A stretch of DNA of 64,000 bases. It comes from Billgrantia kenyensis. GTDB taxonomy: Bacteria; Pseudomonadota; Gammaproteobacteria; Pseudomonadales; Halomonadaceae. Below are positions 31,120-39,978 of the stretch, piece by piece (position 1 is the first letter of the stretch; the number at the start of each line of letters is the position of its first letter). The translations under genes were made by a program, and so were the position numbers. The stretch lies in assembly GCF_013697085.1 (NCBI RefSeq), contig NZ_JACEFT010000017.1, forward strand, positions 40,347 to 104,346, read 5' to 3'. The notes beneath the pieces were generated by a model. It saw only the letters and a program-made list of their open reading frames with translations. It had not been told where the DNA came from and ran no database searches.

Positions 31120-31755
31120 TCAGCGCGCCGCCTGTGCTCGCACTTCGCCCAGATCCCACGCCTTGAGCAGATCGACCGCCACATCGGGTGAATCGAGGCC
31201 CTGGCCCTTCACCTGCATGAGAATACGGCTATCGAGCATCAGGGTGGCCTCCACCCGGCCACGCTCGGCCTCCCACTTGACCAGGGCGGACTCACGCCCC
31301 ATGCGCACCCGCTCCATGTTGGGCTGGGACGCCACCATGGCCGGATTGCTGAACAGCGCGGCCATACCCTGGACCATGGGGTTGTCGACCATCAACGAGG
31401 CTTCCAGGCGGCCTTCGCCGTCCTCTTCCCGGTAGTTTCGCTGCAGCATGGCGCCGCCACCCCCCATCAGAGCCGCCGCGCCACCGCCGCCGGCGGACTC
31501 CACCTCGCCTGCGCTCCAGCCGGACGGCGCATCGGGAAAGGTCCCGCCAAGACGCCCCGACATCAGCTTGCGAATGTCGTTGACAGCGAACTCGAGCTCG
31601 GTCAGCGCCGCGCCGTAGTCCCCCTCCTGATAGAGCTCGAGGCCCAGCTCGATCTGTTCGACGACCTCGTCGGCCAGGGCGGCGGCGCTTGCCAGCGGCA
31701 GGCTCAGCATCGTGCACAATAGCGTGAGTTTGGCCGGACGTTGCAAGAAAAGCAT
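31120..31755 (-). CDS. Small secreted protein of the envelope cluster
   Basis: From ATG 31755 (AGGAG upstream) this 211-residue protein has a clear Sec signal (KLTLLCTMLSLPLASAAALA-DE). A short helical repeat-like stretch follows (VVEQIELGLELYQEGDYGAALTELEFAVNDI), resembling one TPR unit, then a Gly/Ala/Met-rich region and a beta-rich C-terminus. I do not recognise the family with certainty. It is the last of eight same-strand genes, 26 bases after its upstream neighbour. A periplasmic adaptor role is possible. Confidence 0.75.
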   Translation of the reverse strand: MLFLQRPAKLTLLCTMLSLPLASAAALADEVVEQIELGLELYQEGDYGAALTELEFAVNDIRKLMSGRLGGTFPDAPSGWSAGEVESAGGGGAAALMGGGGAMLQRNYREEDGEGRLEASLMVDNPMVQGMAALFSNPAMVASQPNMERVRMGRESALVKWEAERGRVEATLMLDSRILMQVKGQGLDSPDVAVDLLKAWDLGEVRAQAAR

Positions 31756-31781
31756 GTCATGTCTCCTGTGATACTTGGCGT

Positions 31782-32777
31782 TCACTGACCCAAGGCGAGT
31801 CGGCGAAGCTCCCCGCTCAGTTGGATGTTGTCTTCACCTTCGGCGTTGAGAGTGATCGTGGCGTCGTAGTACTCCTCACTCTCGGTCAATACGAGTTCAC
31901 CCTCGAGCGTTTCCACCTGATGCTGTGAGAGCTGGGCACCGACAATCCCATCGCCCCGCTGCCGCTGAATCGGGTGAGTGCCCACCCCGATACCGCTGGG
32001 TATTTCAAGATAAATGCCATTGCCAATGATGGCCGTATCGCGGTTGTTCTGGGCATGCACCGTGATTCGGCTAAGCACATGCTCACTTTCGCCATCGACT
32101 TGCAGCTCGTATTCGGCCTCGGCCTGCCGAGTCAGGGGCAGGTCATGGATGGCACCTTCGGCCATGACCCGACGAGCCTCCTCACCACGCCCGTCGGCGG
32201 CCTCCAGACGCCAGGCGGCGCTGATCGTCTCGCCCAGCTCAACCAGCTCAAGCCCTCCCTCGACCTGGCGACTGAACGTCCAGGCCATGCCGTCCCCCCT
32301 GAGGTGTGCCTGGACCTGATCGTCGTCGGCATCGGAGAAGCCATTGACCTCGTAATAGCGGCCTGCCTCGGCACCTTCCGGGAGCACCAGCGTGACCCAA
32401 GCCCGCACCCTGTTGTCCGGTTCGTCCTCATGAAAGGCATCGGTGTAGACGGTCAGGGAATAGGGCCCTTCGGCATTGCTGCCGCGACGCGACGCCCCTC
32501 CCCCACGGGCCGGGCGGAAGACATCGTGCGTCACGCCACTGTAGCGGGGGTCTTCCGCCGTGGTGTACTCCCCTGCCGAGGTGACCGCCCCCTCTATCGT
32601 CAGGATCGATTCACCGCTCTCGGCCTGGGCAAGAAGAGACTCTAGCTCCCCCGCCGCTACCGAGCGCTCCTCGGCCTGGGCCGACGCCGAACCGTTGCCT
32701 TCACCGCATCCCGCCATCAGGCCCGCCACGGCGAGTGCCGCCCCGGCCATTGCATAGCCCCTGTACCCCTTGCTCAT
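31782..32777 (-). CDS. Lipoprotein of unknown function
   Basis: The protein of 331 residues begins with a lipoprotein signal (LAVAGLMAGC, lipobox Cys). The next 30 residues are acidic and linker-like. Two beta-rich domains follow, each with patterns such as GPYSLTVYTDAF and YYDATITLNAEG. No enzyme motif is visible and I do not recognise a family. It lies between the membrane protein at 32815 and the small secreted protein at 31120, with gaps of 37 and 26 bases. The start at 32777 places the signal normally; ATG 32792 is an alternative. Confidence 0.75.
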   Translation of the reverse strand: MSKGYRGYAMAGAALAVAGLMAGCGEGNGSASAQAEERSVAAGELESLLAQAESGESILTIEGAVTSAGEYTTAEDPRYSGVTHDVFRPARGGGASRRGSNAEGPYSLTVYTDAFHEDEPDNRVRAWVTLVLPEGAEAGRYYEVNGFSDADDDQVQAHLRGDGMAWTFSRQVEGGLELVELGETISAAWRLEAADGRGEEARRVMAEGAIHDLPLTRQAEAEYELQVDGESEHVLSRITVHAQNNRDTAIIGNGIYLEIPSGIGVGTHPIQRQRGDGIVGAQLSQHQVETLEGELVLTESEEYYDATITLNAEGEDNIQLSGELRRLALGQ

Positions 32778-32814
32778 GGTGTGCCGCCTCATGTCGTTGC
32801 AAATGGTTGTCGTC

Positions 32815-33813
32815 TCAAGTTCCGGAGGAACGCTCTGGCGTGGCAGCGGCACCCTCGGTCGGGGCAGGAGTCTGCGACCCGCCGGCATGCCCCTTGAGTT
32901 GGCGGAACTTGCCCGACAGTCGTTCCAGCTTGGCGTCCCACTCAGGATCTGGCTGCTGGCCTTCGATGGTCTTGAAATAGGCCTGCATCATGCAGGTGAC
33001 GGCAAAGGGCTCCAGTACCGCCACCTTGACGCTCCAGGCGAACAGCAGCGCCACGATCACGCCGGTCGCCGACCAGCCGCCGGGGATCAGGTAAGCCACC
33101 AGCGCCGCGGGTGCCAGCATGATGAGAAAGATCACGAACGACAGGCCATAGACGATCAAGGCCAGCCAGGCTGCGTTCTTGAACATCGGCTTGGCATTCT
33201 GTCCATAGAGCACCAGCGCGTCCCGAGAGGAGGCCCAGGCATTGTCGGAACGGGTGCGGATGCAGTAGGCCAGGATGACCTCATCGATGAAGCCCACCGC
33301 GATTCGCAGGAACAGCTGGATGAGACGCAGGAACTGCTGGGCTCCGGGAATCGGCAGCAGGCGAAAGACGCCTCGCACCAGGCCGGTGATGGCGCGTAGC
33401 ACGCCCTTGATCAGCTGGTCGACGCCGAACAGCAGGCTGGCCTGGCCGAAGCGCTCCTTGACCACGACAGAGGCATGACTGATCTGGCCGCGCCCTTCGG
33501 GCAGGGGCTTGCCGTCGAGCAGCTCCACCAGCACGGCAATGTGGCCCGCCTTGACCATGTAGAGCAGGTACTCTCGCAGCACGTACATGATGGCGCCAAC
33601 GATACCGAAGCCGACGACCCCGCCCCAGAAAGTGGACGCGGCTCGGAATCCAGCGTCGCCGAAGCCTCCGATACCCCAGCCCACGCCGGCGCCGACCCCG
33701 GTCATCAGCACGTAGGCCAGGGCCACGCCGAAATAGACGGCAAGGCGAAACAGGATGAAAGGCATTGTCTTCAGCATCAGGCCCAATGCCTGGCCGACCT
33801 TGAAGTCCCACAT
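32815..33813 (-). CDS. Polytopic membrane protein, possibly choline-transporter-like (CTL/SLC44) fold
   Basis: This is a 332-residue protein. Hydrophobic segments lie at about 17-50, 64-86, 160-182, 213-245 and 249-278, and the C-terminal 40 residues are hydrophilic. The stretch FIDEVILAYCIRTRSDNAWASSRDALVLYGQN has a pattern reminiscent of the conserved C-terminal part of CTL/SLC44 proteins, but this is from memory and weak. There are no catalytic motifs. It is gene six of the cluster in transcription order and probably helps anchor or feed the secreted partners. Confidence 0.65.
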   Translation of the reverse strand: MWDFKVGQALGLMLKTMPFILFRLAVYFGVALAYVLMTGVGAGVGWGIGGFGDAGFRAASTFWGGVVGFGIVGAIMYVLREYLLYMVKAGHIAVLVELLDGKPLPEGRGQISHASVVVKERFGQASLLFGVDQLIKGVLRAITGLVRGVFRLLPIPGAQQFLRLIQLFLRIAVGFIDEVILAYCIRTRSDNAWASSRDALVLYGQNAKPMFKNAAWLALIVYGLSFVIFLIMLAPAALVAYLIPGGWSATGVIVALLFAWSVKVAVLEPFAVTCMMQAYFKTIEGQQPDPEWDAKLERLSGKFRQLKGHAGGSQTPAPTEGAAATPERSSGT

Positions 33814-33965
33814 GGTTGCCCCCTGCAGAGAATTGCATTGCGTTTGCTATCAGGCCTCGGCCCTTGCGATAGACCTCCCCAGACTAGCGTCGCCGCGATG
33901 ACGAGGCCCCGTTCGTTTGCAGGGGCAATCGCATCGACTGCGGCGATCGATATGACACTTCATCG

Positions 33966-35054
33966 TCAGTGACACAGCTGCGTGGTCCATTCGTCCGGCC
34001 CCGTGGGTCCACGCCGGCACTGTTGCTTTCGCCCTGCCTGAACGAGTGCCCACTGGCCGTCTTCGGCGGGAGCGAAGCGCAATCGATAGCGCAGGGCGCG
34101 CACGGCATCGTCCTTGAGATCGTCCAGCCTGAGCGTGACCTGGAGATCCCCGTCGTCGCGCAGCCAGTGACTCACCGTTTCCGACGTCACGGGGTTGAGC
34201 TCCTGGAGCCCAAAGAGCTCACGGGCTTGCGACACGGGGTCGCGGGTGGCGCTGACCTCGGGAAGCTCCAGAGCGTGGTAGGCGTCCTGGGAAGCCTCGA
34301 CAACGCCCTCCTCACCGGCATGCCATACCCGGACTACCGGGTAGGGATAGGTCGGTGGCTTGCCCGCCCAGGCCAGACGCATGCCATCCGCACTCAAGGC
34401 AAGCGCATCGGCAGGGCCCTGCCGCGGCAACGGCAAGGCATCAGCCGCCGCCGCGGCGTCCAACGGCTTGACGGAAACCGGAATACCCTCTGCTCGCTCA
34501 GCCACAAGCCCCGTCTCCAGCTCATAGCGCTGCGCGTCCCTGCCGCAGGCAGCCCACACGCTGGCCCCATCGGCAGCGAAGGCAACTTCGCGACAGCCCT
34601 TGTCTCCGGCCAGGGCCTTGAGCAGATTCCCCGTGGCCGCACCCCAGTGCTTGAGCGACGCATCGGCCGCAACCCCCGGATTCCAGCTGGCGCTGACCAG
34701 GCTCGCGCCATCTGGACTGAAGGCCAACCCGGTGACAGGCAGTGCGGCATCGATCTCAGGGGAGCGATGGCCGTCAAGCCGGTGGATGAGCTCACCGGTC
34801 GCCACCTCGCGCAGCTCGAGCCTGCCTTCCATGGCCAGCGCGACCTGGGCTCCATCCGGAGAGAGGGCCAGTTGCTCCACCCGCTGCCTCGGGTGCTCAC
34901 TCTCGATCTCGAATTCATGCAGCAGCTCGGCACCGGTCCAATCCGGCGCAACGCCACCCTCGGCGGAGCCAAGCGCACAGCCCGCCAGCAGGCCGAGACC
35001 CAGGCTCAGGCCCCAGGTTCGACGGCATGTTCCTGACAGCATTCGTTGTGACAT
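33966..35054 (-). CDS. WD40-like beta-propeller lipoprotein
   Basis: The protein of 362 residues has a lipobox signal (LGLGLLAGC). Repeats with WD40-type phrases follow: QLALSPDGAQVALAMEGRLELREVATGELIHRLDGH, LAFSPDGASLVSASW and ALSADGMRLAWAG...VRVWHAG. About five blades can be counted, fewer than a full propeller, so the partner may complete it or blades are degenerate. The last 90 residues form a separate domain. It would sit on a periplasmic face as a protein-binding scaffold. GGAGGGAAGG lies directly before the start; ATG 35042 is an alternative with better spacing. Confidence 0.8.
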   Translation of the reverse strand: MSQRMLSGTCRRTWGLSLGLGLLAGCALGSAEGGVAPDWTGAELLHEFEIESEHPRQRVEQLALSPDGAQVALAMEGRLELREVATGELIHRLDGHRSPEIDAALPVTGLAFSPDGASLVSASWNPGVAADASLKHWGAATGNLLKALAGDKGCREVAFAADGASVWAACGRDAQRYELETGLVAERAEGIPVSVKPLDAAAAADALPLPRQGPADALALSADGMRLAWAGKPPTYPYPVVRVWHAGEEGVVEASQDAYHALELPEVSATRDPVSQARELFGLQELNPVTSETVSHWLRDDGDLQVTLRLDDLKDDAVRALRYRLRFAPAEDGQWALVQAGRKQQCRRGPTGPDEWTTQLCH

Positions 35055-35096
35055 CCTTCCCTCCCTTTGGGGCGGTAAGCCCTCCTGATCCCAACA

Positions 35097-36104
35097 TCAG
35101 CTCTGAGGAGAGCCTGGGGCGGCTACCGGCTCCACGTTTTCGGCCTCCATGCGCAGATAGGCCTCCAGTTCGTCACGGATCTCCGGGACGATGTCTTCGG
35201 CGTGGGTAATACGCATGTAGAAGATCGAGAAATAGATCACCTTGACCGAGGTGGTAACGCGCTCCAACACTACGCTTATCAGCTTGCCCATCCACAAGGC
35301 GATCAGAATGGGCAGGACAGAGATGGGCAGAGTCTCCGGCAGCGGCCCGGCACCGGCCAGCGCCGAGCCTGCGAGTGGGTCGCCCAGGTAATAGGCAGAC
35401 TGCGGGCTGCCCATCCAGGTGCCGATGGCCAGCCCCACGAGCACCATCAGGAGATAGATCGGAAACATGATCGTGCCTACGGCCCGGGCCGCCACGTCGA
35501 TCCCGAACACACCGGCCAGGGTTTCCGGCACGCTCTCCTTGAGCCGCTTCATGCGCGACACGCTCTCGCGAATGCCGTAGCCGTCGATGACCACCGAGGG
35601 CAGCAGATAGTGGTTGACCAGGTCCCACACCTCTCGAAGCCCTTTCAGCAGTATTGCCATCAGCACGCCAACGCGACCGATACGCAGCGCCCAGCTCAAG
35701 GCCCCGTTGAACACCATCTCGAACAGCGCGATGAGTCGGCTGGCCCCCTTGAACTGCCTGACCCTGGCCTTGGCTTCCGATGCCGTGCGCCGATGACCTT
35801 GCAAAGCCTCGCTGACCAGCCAGCTCTGGCGGAGCTCCTGGCGCACATAGTAGAAGTGCTTGTAGATGAACATCCCCAGGGCCAGCAGCAGCGCCGGGGT
35901 GCCGATATCGCCATTGTTCACCCACAGGGCGAGGACACTGGTAAAAAACAGACTGACCATCACCACCCCGTAGACGGACATCCGCACCCAAGGCCGAAGA
36001 ATTCCCGGGTCGCGGCCTACGATGCTGAACGTGTGCTTGAGCAGGTAGCCGAGCTGAACGACGCGTTCCTTGATGCCGGGTTGGCGTAAGTTATCGATTT
36101 GCAT
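35097..36104 (-). CDS. Polytopic membrane protein, DUF6159-like
   Basis: Starting at ATG 36104 (GGAGG upstream) the protein has 335 residues. Hydrophobic segments lie at about 40-62, 68-85, 125-160, 208-230 and 258-300. The central pattern FNGALSW...WDLVNHYLLPSVVIDGYGIRESVSRMKRLKE resembles DUF6159-type membrane proteins (from memory), in which a Pro-Val-Val-like helix is followed by a Ser-Lys amphipathic segment. Function is unknown. It is the second polytopic component of the cluster. Confidence 0.7.
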   Translation of the reverse strand: MQIDNLRQPGIKERVVQLGYLLKHTFSIVGRDPGILRPWVRMSVYGVVMVSLFFTSVLALWVNNGDIGTPALLLALGMFIYKHFYYVRQELRQSWLVSEALQGHRRTASEAKARVRQFKGASRLIALFEMVFNGALSWALRIGRVGVLMAILLKGLREVWDLVNHYLLPSVVIDGYGIRESVSRMKRLKESVPETLAGVFGIDVAARAVGTIMFPIYLLMVLVGLAIGTWMGSPQSAYYLGDPLAGSALAGAGPLPETLPISVLPILIALWMGKLISVVLERVTTSVKVIYFSIFYMRITHAEDIVPEIRDELEAYLRMEAENVEPVAAPGSPQS

Positions 36105-36142
36105 GGGGTCCTCCACTTTGGGCGAGCGACAGACGTATCGGC

Positions 36143-37561
36143 TCAATGTGGGACTCGAAGCGCAAGTGACTCGGTAGCCGACACACCGCCGTACTCGATT
36201 TCCAGCTCATCAGACGGCGCCTGGAGGCGATAGAGCAGCGTGAAGTGGCGCGGTTCGTCGTCGGCGGGCAGCCAGAAAGGCTCCTCCAGAGGGGCGGGGC
36301 CTCGCTGGAAAACGCCAACCAGCTCGCCTCCCGGCTCCTGCAGCCGGAACCGGTCGGCAACGGCCATCATGCCGCCCACCCCGCTGAGGTTGCTCATAGA
36401 GGCCTCGATCAGTACCAGCTGTCCTTGCTCCTCGGCATGAGCAGCGAAGGCATCGACGGGCTCCAGCGAATGAAACGTGACGCGGATCGGGTCGTCTTCG
36501 ATCACGGCCACCGGCTCGTCATCGACAGGGATCGACTTACCCTCCTGCAGCGAAAAGCGCAGCGCCGGGCGGATCTCGGTGGAAATCTCGGTAGCACGAA
36601 ACTGAGGCATGTAGGCCACCAGATCGATCTGCCCGGCATCCTCGGGTATCGCGAACACGGCACGTCCCCCTGTCCAGGCATCCGGCAGCAGCGCCGGATC
36701 GTCTTCGAGACTGCTCAGCCGCGAGTCACGTACATACGCATGTCGGCCATCCACGACCACCTGCAGCAGGCCGGGGGCTTCGATATATTCCATGACCCGC
36801 CGCAGCGAGCCCTTTTCATCCAGCTCTGCCGCGACATCCAGCGCCCGGGCGTCCACGGGGGTATGCCACTCCCCTTGGCCACGCAGGTCCACCACCAGCC
36901 ACTGCATGCCTTCGGCTGCTCGTCGGCCCAGCCACTCTTGGTGAAGGCCCACCTCGTGCACCCCCAGGGCGAGCAGGTCATGGCCGTCGACACTCCGTGC
37001 CGCCTGGCGCAGGGCCTGGGGTTGCGTGATCTCGCCCAATAGCGGCACTGCCAGGGGGCCATACTGGTCGTGGTAGTAATGCAGCGAAAGCTGTGACAGC
37101 GACTTCTCTGGCACCACAAAGGCAATCTCGCCATGGCGCTGGGCACCGGCACGCGATAGCACGAACTGCCCTTCAAGGCCCGTGTCCTTCACCAGGGTCG
37201 GGCGCACCACCAGGCGATCATCCACCCGCAGGTAGAGCTGCCGCTCTATGGAAGCCACGAGCAAGGCTTCCTGGTAGCCGAGGCCGAATACCAGGTCGCT
37301 GGGCATCCAATTCTCGAAGCGAACTCCCAGCGTCAGCCAGCGTCGGCCCGGTGGCGGTGTCCGACCGTTCAACTCTTCAGCGAAATCAATCGAGGTGACA
37401 TGCAGGGTAAGGGCACGATTGCATCCCGATGTCGGCAGCCCTTCGGCCACGGCCTGCTGACACGGCGCCTGAGACGGATGCGTATCCGCGCCGGCGAGAG
37501 CGGAGAAGCCGATCAGCAGCGTCAGCCAGGCAGCGAGAACACGATTCGGTCCGACGCTCAT
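36143..37561 (-). CDS. Secreted beta-rich protein of unknown function
   Basis: This 472-residue protein starts at ATG 37561 after GGGGGAGG. A Sec signal ends near FSALAGA-DT, and there are two Cys soon after (PCQQAV, SGCNRA). The rest is predicted mainly beta, with long alternating patterns and no enzyme motif. Short repeating phrases about Val/Leu and Tyr suggest stacked beta-sandwich domains. It overlaps the transglutaminase-like gene by four bases, so translation is coupled. No known family was recognised. Confidence 0.75.
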   Translation of the reverse strand: MSVGPNRVLAAWLTLLIGFSALAGADTHPSQAPCQQAVAEGLPTSGCNRALTLHVTSIDFAEELNGRTPPPGRRWLTLGVRFENWMPSDLVFGLGYQEALLVASIERQLYLRVDDRLVVRPTLVKDTGLEGQFVLSRAGAQRHGEIAFVVPEKSLSQLSLHYYHDQYGPLAVPLLGEITQPQALRQAARSVDGHDLLALGVHEVGLHQEWLGRRAAEGMQWLVVDLRGQGEWHTPVDARALDVAAELDEKGSLRRVMEYIEAPGLLQVVVDGRHAYVRDSRLSSLEDDPALLPDAWTGGRAVFAIPEDAGQIDLVAYMPQFRATEISTEIRPALRFSLQEGKSIPVDDEPVAVIEDDPIRVTFHSLEPVDAFAAHAEEQGQLVLIEASMSNLSGVGGMMAVADRFRLQEPGGELVGVFQRGPAPLEEPFWLPADDEPRHFTLLYRLQAPSDELEIEYGGVSATESLALRVPH

Positions 37562-39978
37562 TGGCACCTCCCCCACGAGTCTACGATGAACTCGGCTCCG
37601 GCTCCGGCGACATCCCCGGCCGCCTTGCTGATACCCGCGGAGTTGAGACGGTCGAAGGTGCCGCCGGAAATCAGGTCCCGGCCGATGATGATGTTGATGT
37701 CGTGGGCCTCAGCGAGTCCGCCAAGGCCGTAGCTGACGGCACGGCCGATCATTTCCTGGGCCGCGGCATCCTGGGTACAGCACAGTGGGTCGCTCGAGGT
37801 GAACAGGCAGTCCCAGATGCTCTGCACCATGCCCACCGCGCCCATGGCGCTATCGCCGGCGCTGATCAATACCAGGATGGCTTCGACGTACTGGCCGCGG
37901 CGGTCCGGCCCGTAGCCCAGCAGATCGCCCGTTGCCGGATCAAGTTGCCACCAGACGGGCTCTTCACCGGCGTCCAGGACTGCCGGCATGGCGAGAGCGT
38001 GCTCCTGCTCCAGCAGGGCCTTGAAATGTGCCTGAAGGTCGGCATTCGGCTGCCAGCCCAGCGCCTCGAGCTCCCCCTGACGTCGGATAACCTGCCAGTC
38101 ACGCTCCGCCGCCAGGCCATGCAGGAAGGCCCGGGCGGTGTTGCCCAAGGCCACGGTCGGTTCCACCGCGAGCTCGGCCTCCAGCAGCGTGTCCAGCGCC
38201 CCCTGGGCCAATCGGGTCTCGGCCACCGCCTCGCCCGAGGGCACGGCGATACGGTTGTCGAGGATGTCGAACCCTTCACGTCGCCGGTACTCTCCCGCCC
38301 TGAACTCCATCAGCTCGACATAGCCCAGCAGGTTGAGGCGGGTCAGCGCGACACGCTCCGGGTAAGGGCTGTAGGCCAAGCGCATCGCTGCCAGTTGATC
38401 CAGGGCATGGCGCCGCGTGCTACGCGACTCCAGCGCCTTGCCGACAAAACTGTCGTCGCCATGCGCGGCGAGATAGGCCCCAGCCATAGCGGTCTGCCGG
38501 TTCTCCATCAACCCTTCGTAATGCCATGCGGCCAGCTGTGCGGGTGGCACCCAGGCAACCTGGCCCAATACACCCAAGGTGCTGAGCAGTTCGACGGCTC
38601 GCTGCTGGCGCAGCTCTTCATCGACCTCAAAGGCCGCGACGTCGCCAGTTCGTCTTCCGGGACCCAGCAGGTCCATCAGCGGCCGCTCAATGGACTCTTT
38701 CTCTCGCCCGGGAGCCTCGACATGGAAGCGCACCACCACCGCAGTGAGTTCGGCGGGAGCCGCCGCCTCCCGCTCACGCGCCCCACGCCCGATGCCCTCA
38801 AGGGCACCGGTGGCTTCGCGAAAAGCGGCACCCGTGGCCGTTTCCTGGCCCGGCACTTCGACACTGCCATCGGCATTGATCAGCTTGTGACGCTCCAGGC
38901 TGTCTCCCATGCGCAGATAGGGTACCCACTGCTGTTGGCCAAACATCGCTTGCGGCAGCGTGTCGATCTCGAGGCTGCCGTCGAGCAGTTCTTGAGGCGA
39001 TGGCAGCTCAACGGGATAGAGCTCCAGATGCATCTGCTGGCCCAGCAGTTCGGCAGCCGGAATGCGGTGAGACAAGGCCACCGCCTCGTTCAGACGACCG
39101 TCCTGGAGCTGCTCGGCGACCACCTCAACGGTCAGCCAGTGGCGAGCGTCGTCCGGAATCTCCTCCGGGTAAACCGGCTCGGCCTCGCCATCGGCGACCA
39201 GGCGCTCACGCGCGGCGTGATCGGGCAGCGCCGGATCGAAGTCCGACCAGCCGTCGGCGGTGCGCAACTGAACCCACCAGTGATCGGTCAAGGCGGGCTC
39301 CATGTCTTGGCGACCGGCAGCCTGCAGGGTGTCATCCAGCATGGCCAGCAAGGCCTGCGCTTGGTGCTGGCTCTCATCCAGCAGCCGCGACTGTCGCGCC
39401 TCGGCCGCCTCTCGCTGCGCCAGCAGCGCCTCGGCCATGTCATCGGGATCGCTTTCGAGACGCTCGGCCAGTGCCTCGATAGCGGCGTCCGAGAGGTCCA
39501 TCTCGCTGGGGCCATCCGGCCGCCTGGCCACCGGCATATCGGCCCAGGCCGACTGGAGGCGTTCGAGGCCATCCTCGGTCAACGTGGTCCGGGCCAGGCG
39601 CACGGTATGACCGGCCTCCTCCATCAGCGCCGCCAGCAGCAGTGCCCGGTCCAGGCTGGAGCCCATGCGATCCTGCATGACGCCCTCGGCCCCGCGCAGC
39701 TCGCCGGCATAGGGCAGCCAGCGGGTCTCGTCACGCACCCAGGCAAACAGCGCATCGGGTTCGCTGCCCTGCGCCTGCTGGGCGGCAGTCACCCGCAGCG
39801 CCTCCCAGGGCAACTCGGCGTAGGCATCGCGCGCCGCGCGGTCGAGGTTCAGGACACGCTGTTCGAAATAGCGCTGATGGGCCTCGCTCATGCCGGGGGA
39901 GCCGGGGCACATCATGCCGGCCGATACCGACGACGCCAGCAATAAAGTGATGCTCAACAGGCCCAGCTTAATCTTCAC
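37558..39978 (-). CDS. Secreted transglutaminase-like protein with Ser at the catalytic Cys position
   Basis: The start is GTG 39978 with GGAGGTGGG upstream, giving 806 residues with a Sec signal (LGLLSITLLLASSVSA). Residues 75-250 have a transglutaminase/papain-like fold signature: GSSLDRALLLAALMEEAG aligns with the usual GDC...LLAALLRAAG, with Ser108 in the place of the nucleophilic Cys. DHWWVQL (His233) and DFDPALPD (Asp248) keep the other two triad members. The remaining 550 residues are mostly helical and beta mixed, and the last 100 have a hydrophobic Gly/Ala-rich stretch that may contact the membrane. The 5' end overlaps the VWA gene by 11 bases and the 3' end overlaps the next gene by four. 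Confidence 0.8.
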   Translation of the reverse strand: MKIKLGLLSITLLLASSVSAGMMCPGSPGMSEAHQRYFEQRVLNLDRAARDAYAELPWEALRVTAAQQAQGSEPDALFAWVRDETRWLPYAGELRGAEGVMQDRMGSSLDRALLLAALMEEAGHTVRLARTTLTEDGLERLQSAWADMPVARRPDGPSEMDLSDAAIEALAERLESDPDDMAEALLAQREAAEARQSRLLDESQHQAQALLAMLDDTLQAAGRQDMEPALTDHWWVQLRTADGWSDFDPALPDHAARERLVADGEAEPVYPEEIPDDARHWLTVEVVAEQLQDGRLNEAVALSHRIPAAELLGQQMHLELYPVELPSPQELLDGSLEIDTLPQAMFGQQQWVPYLRMGDSLERHKLINADGSVEVPGQETATGAAFREATGALEGIGRGAREREAAAPAELTAVVVRFHVEAPGREKESIERPLMDLLGPGRRTGDVAAFEVDEELRQQRAVELLSTLGVLGQVAWVPPAQLAAWHYEGLMENRQTAMAGAYLAAHGDDSFVGKALESRSTRRHALDQLAAMRLAYSPYPERVALTRLNLLGYVELMEFRAGEYRRREGFDILDNRIAVPSGEAVAETRLAQGALDTLLEAELAVEPTVALGNTARAFLHGLAAERDWQVIRRQGELEALGWQPNADLQAHFKALLEQEHALAMPAVLDAGEEPVWWQLDPATGDLLGYGPDRRGQYVEAILVLISAGDSAMGAVGMVQSIWDCLFTSSDPLCCTQDAAAQEMIGRAVSYGLGGLAEAHDINIIIGRDLISGGTFDRLNSAGISKAAGDVAGAGAEFIVDSWGRCQ

